From positions 62,001-126,000 of the forward strand of contig JBAGJY010000010.1 of the NCBI GenBank assembly GCA_037034305.1: a stretch of 64,000 nucleotides of DNA, given 5' to 3'. The translations under genes and the position numbers were made by a program. Shown here piece by piece: positions 27,751 to 34,804 of the stretch (position 1 is its first letter; every line of letters starts with the position of its first letter). The notes under the pieces are model-generated. The model worked only from the letters and a program-made list of their open reading frames with translations, did no database searches and was not told the DNA's origin. This DNA is from Streptantibioticus_A sp037034305 (GTDB taxonomy: Bacteria; Actinomycetota; Actinomycetes; Streptomycetales; Streptomycetaceae).

Positions 27751-29009
27751 CGGCGTGCTCCCTTGAGGGCCTGTGGCACGGTGACGACCTCGGTGATGCC
27801 ACGGGACGCCAAGTACCGCGCGTCCTCGGCGTGTTCGGCGAGCACGGCGGCCGGGCGCAGGCCCCGCGCGGCCAGCCGCATCCACGCGTCGAAGAACTCG
27901 CCGCCCGGCGCGCACCCGGACCGGGCGGGCGCGCCGTACGCGTCGTCCAGATCGAGCAGCAGCGCGGTGCCGCGCGGCGGCGGTCGGTGCTCGCGGCCCC
28001 GCCACTGCCGCACGATCCGGGCGATCGCCTGCCCAACGGGCTTGACCTCGCGGTCGTTGGTGAGCAGCCCGAGCCCGTACTCCAGGTCCGGGAAGTCGGC
28101 CAGCGCCCGGTCCACGTCGTGCGAGCACCACCACGTCACGCCCCACACGTCCGCGCAGTCCAGGGCGTTGGCGACGGTGGCCTCGGTGAAGGCGGCGGCG
28201 CGCCCGGGCGGGATGTGCGGTGCGGGTGCGCCGACCTCCTGGAGCCACACCGGGCGGTCCGGGCGGTCGGCCCAGGCCTTGGACAGTTCGATGAGATAGG
28301 CCGCGTGCTGCTCGGTTGCGGCGCCGGTGGCGCCGTGGCGTTGCGCGGTGCCGTTGAACACCCAGGAGTGCACGGCGGTCATGCCGCCCAGCCGGGCCGA
28401 GTGGGCGGGGGTGAACGGATGGCCGTCGTGGTACCAGGCGGCGTCGTAGCTGGCGTGCAGATGGCAGCGGCCCGGTGCGCCGCGCTCACAGGCGTCGAGC
28501 ATTCGGCGCAGCCAGTCGGCCGCCTGCTCGTGGCTGAGCGGATCGGGGTCGGGGTGGGGCGCGGCGGAGAACTGGTTGATCTCGTTGCCGACGGTCATCC
28601 CGAGGAAGTTGGGCCGGTCGGCGAGCGCCGCGGCCAGTGTGCGCAGGTACTCGGCCTGGCCCTCGGCCACCGCCGGGTCGGTGAACAGGTTGCGGCGGTG
28701 CCAGGTGGTGGTCCACGACGGGACGAAGTCGAAACTCGACAGGTGCCCCTGCAGACCGTCGACGTTGACGTCGAGGCCGCGTTCCGCCGCCGCGTCGACC
28801 AGCCGTACCAACTGCTCCACGGCGCGCGGTCTGATCAGCGTCCGGTTGGGCTGGAAGACCGGCCACACGGGGAAGACCCGGATGTGGTCCAGGCCGAGCC
28901 CCGCGATGGAGTCGAGGTCGGCGCGCACCTGGTCCAGGTCGAAGTCCAGCCAGTGGTGGAACCAGCCGTGCGTGGGCGTGTAGTTGACGCCGAAGCGCAC
29001 AGAGCGCAT
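27747..29009 (-). CDS. GH5-type (GH5_18-like) glycoside hydrolase, probable N-glycan-core beta-mannosidase
   Basis: A 420-residue cytosolic TIM-barrel glycosidase without signal peptide. It opens RFGVNYTPTHGWFHHWLDFDL. The GH5/clan A acid-base sits in TVGNEINQF (NE motif) and the nucleophile in VWLQEVGAP. These blocks match what I remember of subfamily GH5_18, members of which cleave Man-beta-1,4-GlcNAc from the N-glycan core. It lies between sugar permeases and a secreted GH85 enzyme, so it likely acts on imported core oligosaccharides. The start at 29009 opens the conserved domain. Exact subfamily needs an alignment. Confidence 0.75.
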   Translation of the reverse strand: MRSVRFGVNYTPTHGWFHHWLDFDLDQVRADLDSIAGLGLDHIRVFPVWPVFQPNRTLIRPRAVEQLVRLVDAAAERGLDVNVDGLQGHLSSFDFVPSWTTTWHRRNLFTDPAVAEGQAEYLRTLAAALADRPNFLGMTVGNEINQFSAAPHPDPDPLSHEQAADWLRRMLDACERGAPGRCHLHASYDAAWYHDGHPFTPAHSARLGGMTAVHSWVFNGTAQRHGATGAATEQHAAYLIELSKAWADRPDRPVWLQEVGAPAPHIPPGRAAAFTEATVANALDCADVWGVTWWCSHDVDRALADFPDLEYGLGLLTNDREVKPVGQAIARIVRQWRGREHRPPPRGTALLLDLDDAYGAPARSGCAPGGEFFDAWMRLAARGLRPAAVLAEHAEDARYLASRGITEVVTVPQALKGARR

Positions 29010-29049
29010 AGCGGGGTCCTCCTCGGTTCGAGGCCGGGTGGCGGTGCGG

Positions 29050-29880
29050 TCAGCCCTTGACGGCGCCCTCGCCGACACCGCGGAAGAAGTAGCGCTGGAG
29101 GCAGGCGAACAGCACGATCAGCGGCGCGACGGCGATGATCGTCCCGGCCGCGACCAGCCGTTGGTTGCCGGAGAACGTGCCGTGCAGATAGTTCAGGCCC
29201 ACCGTGAGCGTGAACTTCGAGGAGTCCGAGAGCACGACCAGCGGCCACAGGAAGTCGTCCCACGAGCCCATGAAGGAGAAGATCGCGACCACCGCCAGCG
29301 TGCCCTTGACCGAGGGCAGCGCGATCCGCACGAACCGCTGCCAGACGTTCGCGCCGTCGACGACCGCCGCCTCCTCGGTCTCGTACGGCAGGCGCCCGAA
29401 CGCGTTGCGCATCAGCAGCACGTTCATCGCGCCGACGCAGCCCGGCAGCACCACCGCGACCAGCGTGTTGTTCAGGCCCAGTTGGCGCATCAGCGTGAAC
29501 TGGGCGATGACGACGCTCTCCAACGGCACCAGCAGCGCGAGTAAGAAGCAGAGCGTGGCGGCGCCACGCCCCCGGAAGCGCAGCCGGGCCAGCGAGTATC
29601 CGGCGAGCGAGGCACCGACCAGGTTCGTCACCACACTGGTCGCCGCGACCGTCAGCGAGTTGAGCGCGTAGCTCCAGACCGGGACGATGTCCGCGACGCC
29701 CGTGTAGTTCCGCAGGGTCGGGTGCCGGGGCAGCAGGTGCGGCGGGAAGGTGTAGATGTCCTCGGCGCGGCCCTTGAACGAGGTGGACAACTGCCACAGG
29801 AACGGGCCGACGGTGATCACCAGTACCGCCAGCAGCAGCACGTAGCGCACGGCGCGCCCCCAGGCCCGGGAAGCCCTCAC
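29050..29880 (-). CDS. Carbohydrate ABC transporter permease (MalG-like)
   Basis: A 276-residue inner-membrane permease with six predicted TM helices and the EAA motif EEAAVVDGANVWQRFVRIALP that docks the ATPase. The PFLWQLSTSFK start and the LLGASLAGYSLARLRFRGR-type segment mark the MalG/CUT1 group. It overlaps the preceding permease by 4 bp. No ATP-binding subunit is encoded in the operon; Streptomyces CUT1 importers commonly share the MsiK ATPase, which would be encoded elsewhere (inference). Confidence 0.92.
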   Translation of the reverse strand: MRASRAWGRAVRYVLLLAVLVITVGPFLWQLSTSFKGRAEDIYTFPPHLLPRHPTLRNYTGVADIVPVWSYALNSLTVAATSVVTNLVGASLAGYSLARLRFRGRGAATLCFLLALLVPLESVVIAQFTLMRQLGLNNTLVAVVLPGCVGAMNVLLMRNAFGRLPYETEEAAVVDGANVWQRFVRIALPSVKGTLAVVAIFSFMGSWDDFLWPLVVLSDSSKFTLTVGLNYLHGTFSGNQRLVAAGTIIAVAPLIVLFACLQRYFFRGVGEGAVKG

Positions 29881-30767
29881 CGCTCGTCCTCCCCTCGACC
29901 GGCGCGCAGCACCAGCAGCATCAGCGCCAGGGCGATGACGAACACCACGAGGGACAGCGCCGAGGCGTAGCCGACCCGCCCGGACAGTCCGGTGCCGGTG
30001 CGCTCCACCAGCATCACCAGCGTGGTGTCCTGCCCGGCCGGGCCACCGGTGGGACCGGCCATCAAGTAGACCTCGGAGAACACCTTGAAGGCGGCCACCG
30101 ACGACAGCGCGCCGACCAGCACCATGGTGGAGCGCAGCGACGGCACCGTGATGCTGAGGAACCGCCGCACCGCCCCCGCGCCGTCGACGGAGGCGGCCTC
30201 GTGCAGTTCACGGGGCACGTCGGCGAGCGCCGCCAGATAAATGATCATGTAGTAGCCGAGGCCCTTCCACACGGTCAGCGCCATCGCGCTGAACAGCAGC
30301 AGCCAGCCGTTGCCCAGGAACGGGACCGGTCCGGCGCCGAGGGCGTGCAGGATGCCGTTGATCAGCCCCCGGTCGTCCAGCATCCAGTTCCAGATCAGCG
30401 CCACCACCACGACCGAGGCCACCACCGGGGTGTAGAACGCGGCGCGGAAGAAGCCGATGAAGTGCGTGCGCGGCTGGGCCAGCAGGGCGAGCAGCAGCGG
30501 CAGCAGCACCGCGCAGGGCACCACCACGGCGACGTACAGGGCGCTGTTGCCCAGCGCGGTCCAGAACTGGCCGTCGTGCAGCATGTCCTGGAAGTTGCGC
30601 AGGCCGACCCAGTGGCCCGGCAGCAGGGTTCGCGCGTCCGTGAAGGACTGCCGGACGGTGGTCAGGAACGGGTAGAGGCTGAACCCCGCGATGGCCGCGA
30701 GACCGGGCAGCAGGAACAGCCAGGGACTGGCCGCCCGATGGCTGCGGCCGCTTCGTGACGGGCGCAT
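29877..30767 (-). CDS. Carbohydrate ABC transporter permease (MalF-like)
   Basis: A 296-residue MalF-type CUT1 permease. The short basic N-terminus leads into WLFLLPGLAAIAGFSLYPFLTTVRQSFTD, typical of this group, and the cytoplasmic EAA loop is LHEAASVDGAGAVRRFLSITVPSL. Six TM segments are predicted. It begins 9 bp after the binding-protein gene and overlaps the next permease by 4 bp, giving a tightly coupled importer. With its partner it forms the membrane channel for an oligosaccharide, probably an N-glycan fragment given the linked GH85 and GH5 enzymes. Confidence 0.92.
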   Translation of the reverse strand: MRPSRSGRSHRAASPWLFLLPGLAAIAGFSLYPFLTTVRQSFTDARTLLPGHWVGLRNFQDMLHDGQFWTALGNSALYVAVVVPCAVLLPLLLALLAQPRTHFIGFFRAAFYTPVVASVVVVALIWNWMLDDRGLINGILHALGAGPVPFLGNGWLLLFSAMALTVWKGLGYYMIIYLAALADVPRELHEAASVDGAGAVRRFLSITVPSLRSTMVLVGALSSVAAFKVFSEVYLMAGPTGGPAGQDTTLVMLVERTGTGLSGRVGYASALSLVVFVIALALMLLVLRAGRGEDER

Positions 30768-30776
30768 GCCGGGCCC

Positions 30777-32084
30777 TCAGCTCTGCCGCAGCAGTTTGTC
30801 GCTCTGCGCGACGGCGTCGTCCAGCGCCTGCTTCGGCGACTTCCTGCCCTGGAGCGCGAGGGCGACCTGGTTCTGCAGGACGGTCTTCATCTCGTCACTC
30901 ATCACCACCGGGGTGTAGTTGACCGCGCCCCTGAGCGCCTTCGCGGCGGCCACGCGTACCCGTCCCTCGTCGGTGCCGTCGTCCCTGGTCCAGTAGGGCT
31001 GGTCCAACGAGCCCCTGGTCGAGGGGAACACCGCCACCTTGTGTGCGAAGGACTCCTGGTTCCGCCTGTCGGTGACGAAGTGGGCGAACGCGATGGCGGC
31101 GGCCTTGTGCCGACTGGTGGCGCTGATCGCCAGGCCCATCACGTACATGTTCGGGTGGCCGGTGTTGTTCGGCGCGTCGGTGATTCCCAGGTTCCTGTAC
31201 AGCGTGGGCGCGTTCTCCTTGAAATTGCCCAGGTCGTGGGCACTGCCCGGATTCATCGCGACCTTCTGCTCCAGGAACTTCTGGCCGGACTCCTCCGGGC
31301 CGTTCGTGAGCGCCTGCGAGTCGAGTCCTCCGCTGTCGTAGAGCTGCTTGTATCTGCCCAGCAGTGCCACGCCCTTGGGCTCGTTGTAGGTGAACTCGGT
31401 GGCGTCCGCGTTCATCAGCCGCACGCCGTAGCGGCCGAAGTCCTCGATGGCCGGGGTGGCCGCGAGGGTCGCCACCTTCCCGCCGGAGTGCCTGGCCATC
31501 GCGTCCGCGTCGGCGAACAACTCGTCATAGGTCTTCGGGGGTTTGTCGGGGTCGAGACCGGCCTGCGCGAACAACGCCTTGTTGTAGAACAGCGGTCCGG
31601 TGTTGAGGTACCAGGGGAAGGCGTAACCGCCGTTCAGCCCCGGCATCTCGTTGGCCTGCCAGGCCTGCGGGGTGTACTCGTCCCGGTACCTGGCGCTGGC
31701 CGGTTCCCTGTCCAGGTTCGTCAACACCCCGGCCCTGGCCAGCGGATAGGCGAGGTCGGGGGAGACGTTGACGACGTCCGGCATGGTGCCGCCCGCCGCG
31801 TCGGCGCTGAGTTTGTCCGCGTAGTGGTCGGCGGGCTGGTCGATCCACTTCACCCGTACGCCCGGGTACTCCTTCTCGAACTCGGCGATCAGGCCGCCCA
31901 AGTAGTCCTTGTAGTTGGCCCGCAGATTCCAGGTCTGGAAGCTGATGTCGCCCGCGACCCTCCCGTCCGCGCTGCTTGCGCCGCCACCGCCACCCCCGCA
32001 GGCGGTGAGCGTGACGGCGGTCAGGGCCAGCGGTAACGCGACGCCAACCGCCTTACGGGAGAGGGTTCCACGGGATGTACGCAT
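30777..32084 (-). CDS. Extracellular sugar-binding lipoprotein of the ABC importer
   Basis: A 435-residue solute-binding protein of family 1. The lipoprotein signal peptide ends at the lipobox LTAC, followed by a Gly-rich linker. SFQTWNLRANYKDYLGGLIAEFEKEYPGVRVKWIDQ and YAFPWYLNTGPLFYNKALF are standard for CUT1 binding proteins. It is the first gene of the importer-glycosidase operon and so marks its promoter, in the 303-bp gap before the His-rich gene. Ligand is inferred as an N-glycan oligosaccharide from context. Confidence 0.9.
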   Translation of the reverse strand: MRTSRGTLSRKAVGVALPLALTAVTLTACGGGGGGASSADGRVAGDISFQTWNLRANYKDYLGGLIAEFEKEYPGVRVKWIDQPADHYADKLSADAAGGTMPDVVNVSPDLAYPLARAGVLTNLDREPASARYRDEYTPQAWQANEMPGLNGGYAFPWYLNTGPLFYNKALFAQAGLDPDKPPKTYDELFADADAMARHSGGKVATLAATPAIEDFGRYGVRLMNADATEFTYNEPKGVALLGRYKQLYDSGGLDSQALTNGPEESGQKFLEQKVAMNPGSAHDLGNFKENAPTLYRNLGITDAPNNTGHPNMYVMGLAISATSRHKAAAIAFAHFVTDRRNQESFAHKVAVFPSTRGSLDQPYWTRDDGTDEGRVRVAAAKALRGAVNYTPVVMSDEMKTVLQNQVALALQGRKSPKQALDDAVAQSDKLLRQS

Positions 32085-32387
32085 GGCCGGTGAACTCCTT
32101 CGGTCGAGCCGGGAGCGGCGGTCACGAAGGTGCACCCGCCAAGTGGCCGCAGTCAATATCGGCGGAGTGCGAGGCGGGCCGGCGGTCCGTGGACGTACGG
32201 CCACGGCTGGCGCCGCGCGGCAGCACGGGGCATCTGACCCGGATGACCGGAATTCCCCAATAAATTGCAAAATTCGGTAACTGTCTCCTTACCCTTCACC
32301 AACCGGGTCGTTGGGCAGAGCCCGAGCCTGATGTGTCACAGCTCGTTGTCGAAGGCTCGTTCTCAACGCTCTTGGAGGCAACACACC
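32085..32387. promoter_or_regulatory. Divergent promoter region with AT-rich island
   Basis: No gene is seen here. A locally AT-rich tract (CCCCAATAAATTGCAAAATTC, about 32255-32275) stands out in this high-GC window and could hold a promoter for the importer operon or the His-rich gene. An inverted repeat GGTAA-N8-TTACC lies at 32276-32293. I did not find the TGGGAGCGCTCCCA-type operator known for cellobiose repressor CebR. Confidence 0.4.
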
Positions 32388-32681
32388 ATGAAGTCCCTCA
32401 CGACGTCGTCGGCCGTTCGCGGCGCCTGGGTCCTGGTGGGCGGCGCCGCCGCCCTGCTGCTCGCGGCGGGCGGCGCCTCCGCCGCTCCCTCGGTCGGCAG
32501 CGCCCAGCACCACCACGGAAAGCACCTCGTCAAGGGCCATGAGGCCAGGATCGCCCGCCACCACAGCGGTCGTATGCGCCACTACCGTCACACGCACCTG
32601 CGGCGCCACACCTCGTTCCACACCGGCGTGATGCGCCACGAGCGGATGAATGGGCACCACGACATGCACATCAAGCGATGA
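32388..32681 (+). CDS. Small His-rich secreted protein
   Basis: A 97-residue protein with a signal peptide (RGAWVLVGGAAALLLAAGGASA) and a basic mature part of ~64 residues, of which 16 are His: HHH, HH pairs and evenly spaced single His, with many Arg. It has no cysteine. The composition suggests metal (Cu/Ni/Zn) binding or a cationic surface-acting peptide. The ATG at 32388 is preceded by TTGGAGG. No family recognised. It is convergent with a YVTN propeller lipoprotein gene and separated from it by a terminator hairpin. Confidence 0.6.
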   Translation: MKSLTTSSAVRGAWVLVGGAAALLLAAGGASAAPSVGSAQHHHGKHLVKGHEARIARHHSGRMRHYRHTHLRRHTSFHTGVMRHERMNGHHDMHIKR

Positions 32682-32707
32682 CACCCGGTCGGATACGGGT
32701 ACACCCG

Positions 32708-32739
32708 AGCCGCGCGGCGCCAGCGGGCACCGCGCGGCT
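32708..32739. terminator. Bidirectional terminator hairpin
   Basis: AGCCGCGCGG-N12-CCGCGCGGCT: perfect 10-bp stem between the convergent His-rich gene (stop 32681) and YVTN gene (stop 32755). Confidence 0.65.
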
Positions 32740-32754
32740 TCCCTGTGCCGTCAC

Positions 32755-33945
32755 TCAGCGGAAGATGCCGGTGTGCCCCAGGGAGTACCGCCCCGGCTGC
32801 GGATACACACACAGGCCGTGCGGCCCGGCGCCGACCCGGATCCGGTCGATCAGCTTCCCGGAGCGGGTGTCGATCTTGTACACCTCGGAGTTGTAACGCC
32901 CGGACAGCCACAGGACGTTGCCGTCGGTGGAGACGCCGCCCATGTCGGGGCTGCCGCCGCCGGGCAGCCACCACTTGTCCACCAGCTTGCCGGTGGCGAA
33001 CTCCAGCACGGAGATGGAGCCCTCGCCGCGGTTGGAGACGTAGAGGTACTTCGAGTCCCGGCTGACGTAGGTGCCGTGCGCGCCCCTGCCGGTCTTGAGC
33101 AGGGTGGGCGCGGCGAAGGTGTCGCCGTTGAGCACCCACACCCCGTCCGCGGACATGTCAGCTATGTAGAAGGTCCTTCCGTCCGGTGAGAGCTTCACGT
33201 CCTGCGGCATCGAGCCCTCGTACGCCAGCCGCTGCTGGCCCACCACCTTCATCGCGGCGGTGTCGACCTTGAGGAGTTCACCGGAGAACTCGCACGAGAC
33301 GATGAAGTACTTGCCGTCCGGTGAGAAGTCGGCGTGGTTCACCCCGCCGCAGTGGACCGGCACCGACTTGTCGACGGCCATGGTGTGGGCGTCCCGGAAG
33401 ACCAGCTGCCGGTCCTGGGAGGCCATCACGATCGCGTGCTTGCCGTCCGGCGTGAAGTAGAGGTTGTACGGGTCGTGCACCTCGACCGGCTTGCCCACCT
33501 TGCCGGTCGCCGGGTCGATCGGGGTGAGCGAGTTGCCCAGGTCGTTGTTGACCCACAGCGTCTTCAGGTCCCAGGAGGGGACGACGTGCTGCGGCTGGCG
33601 GCCCACCGGAATCGTCCGGATCACCTTGTCGGTGGCGGGATCGATGATCGACACCGTGTTGGAGATCGTGTTCGGCACGTACACCAGGTTCGGAAACCTG
33701 CGCACGGCGGGAGACAGCGCGCCCGGCCGGTCCGCGGCGTAGAGGTCGTGCTGGTCGAGCGGCGGCGGCATGCCCGGCAGCCCGTCGAACGCCACGCCCA
33801 TGGTGCCCGCCCCCGGCGAGGTCGAAGTGCGCGGCCGGGCAGGGGTGTTGTGGCGGCTGGACTGCGCCGAGCAGCCGACGGCGACAAGGACGCACACGAC
33901 GGCCAGCAGCGCCGTGTGGAGCGGGGTACGGGGTATGGCACGCAT
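32755..33945 (-). CDS. YVTN/YncE-type beta-propeller lipoprotein
   Basis: A 396-residue exported protein: lipoprotein signal with cleavage at VAVGC, a linker, then repeated ~42-residue YVTN blades, e.g. LVYVPNTISNTVSIIDPATDKVIRTIPVG, TLWVNNDLGNSLTPIDPATGKV and YLYVSNRGEGSISVLEFATGKLV. Such propellers serve as binding platforms; some accompany surface polysaccharide or metal-handling genes. Its ATG overlaps the stop of the upstream NodB-like gene (TGATG), so the two exported lipoproteins are made together. No catalytic function is assigned. Confidence 0.85.
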   Translation of the reverse strand: MRAIPRTPLHTALLAVVCVLVAVGCSAQSSRHNTPARPRTSTSPGAGTMGVAFDGLPGMPPPLDQHDLYAADRPGALSPAVRRFPNLVYVPNTISNTVSIIDPATDKVIRTIPVGRQPQHVVPSWDLKTLWVNNDLGNSLTPIDPATGKVGKPVEVHDPYNLYFTPDGKHAIVMASQDRQLVFRDAHTMAVDKSVPVHCGGVNHADFSPDGKYFIVSCEFSGELLKVDTAAMKVVGQQRLAYEGSMPQDVKLSPDGRTFYIADMSADGVWVLNGDTFAAPTLLKTGRGAHGTYVSRDSKYLYVSNRGEGSISVLEFATGKLVDKWWLPGGGSPDMGGVSTDGNVLWLSGRYNSEVYKIDTRSGKLIDRIRVGAGPHGLCVYPQPGRYSLGHTGIFR

Positions 33946-34697
33946 CAGGTCAGCAACTCCGAGGTGGTCACCGCGCGCAGACCGCGCTGCTTGAGGCCGT
34001 CGAGGAGGGCGGGCAGCGCTTCGACCGTGCCCGCGTGCCCGAAGTGCAGGCTCACCACCGACCCGGGCCGCGCCTGGGCGAGTACGGTACGGCGTACCGC
34101 CTCGGCGCCGGGGTCGGTGTAGTCAAGGGAGTCCACGTCGTACGACAGGACATGGGGGTACCCGGCGGCGCGGGCCAACCGCTGGACCAGCGCGGTGGCG
34201 TACTGGGACTGGGACGGCCGGAACCAGCGGCCGATGTCACCGGTCAACCCGCGCAGCCGGTCGGCGCACTGGGTGATCTCTGCCGACGCGCGGTCGGCGG
34301 GCATAGCCGAGATGTCGCGGTGGTTCTGGGTGTGGTTGCCGAGTTCATGGCCGCCGTCCAGCACACGGCGGGCCATCCGCGGATAGGCGTCCAGCCAACT
34401 GCCCACCGCCAGCACGGTAATCCGCGCCCCGGCCCGTTCCGCCTCGCCCAACAGGCTCTCGACGAGCCGCGGTTCGCCCTGGCCGTGAAAGGTGAGCGCC
34501 ACCGCCGGGCGGTCCCGCGGACCGTGGCTGACCTGGTCCGGCAGCCCGGCGGGCAGCGGCGCGCGGGGGGAGCGTGACGGGGCGGCGCTGGACGGCGCCG
34601 CCGCCCGGGGTGATGAGGCGTGCGGCCGACCGCCAGAGCACCCGGCGGTCAGGGCAGCGGCGGCCGCGGCCAGAACGGTACGGCGGTCAAGGGGCAT
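33945..34697 (-). CDS. NodB-homology (polysaccharide deacetylase-like) lipoprotein with altered motif 1
   Basis: A 250-residue exported NodB-fold protein. The signal PLDRRTVLAAAAAALTAGC has twin Arg and a lipobox. NodB motif 2 is intact (GNHTQNH, the H-x3-H metal pair) and motif 3 appears as RWFRPSQSQYA. Motif 1, normally TFDDG, reads TFHGQG, so the catalytic-base Asp and the metal-binding Asp are both replaced. It may be a metal-dependent variant with other ligands or a non-catalytic binder. Start ATG 34697 opens the signal. It is coupled to the YVTN propeller gene by a TGATG overlap. Confidence 0.8.
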   Translation of the reverse strand: MPLDRRTVLAAAAAALTAGCSGGRPHASSPRAAAPSSAAPSRSPRAPLPAGLPDQVSHGPRDRPAVALTFHGQGEPRLVESLLGEAERAGARITVLAVGSWLDAYPRMARRVLDGGHELGNHTQNHRDISAMPADRASAEITQCADRLRGLTGDIGRWFRPSQSQYATALVQRLARAAGYPHVLSYDVDSLDYTDPGAEAVRRTVLAQARPGSVVSLHFGHAGTVEALPALLDGLKQRGLRAVTTSELLT

Positions 34698-34804
34698 CAC
34701 TGAAACATTGTGTACAGGTTTCGCCAACCGGACACCGCTCAATACCGCCTTTCGGGGGGTGTGCCGCGCTACCTCCGGAGGAGTTTTCGGCCGGGCTGTT
34801 TGTC

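Noticed and set aside
25660..28299. Very long forward frame opposite the GH85 and GH5 genes
   Set aside because: Antisense by-product of GC bias; the reverse strand encodes recognisable enzymes with signal peptide and catalytic motifs.
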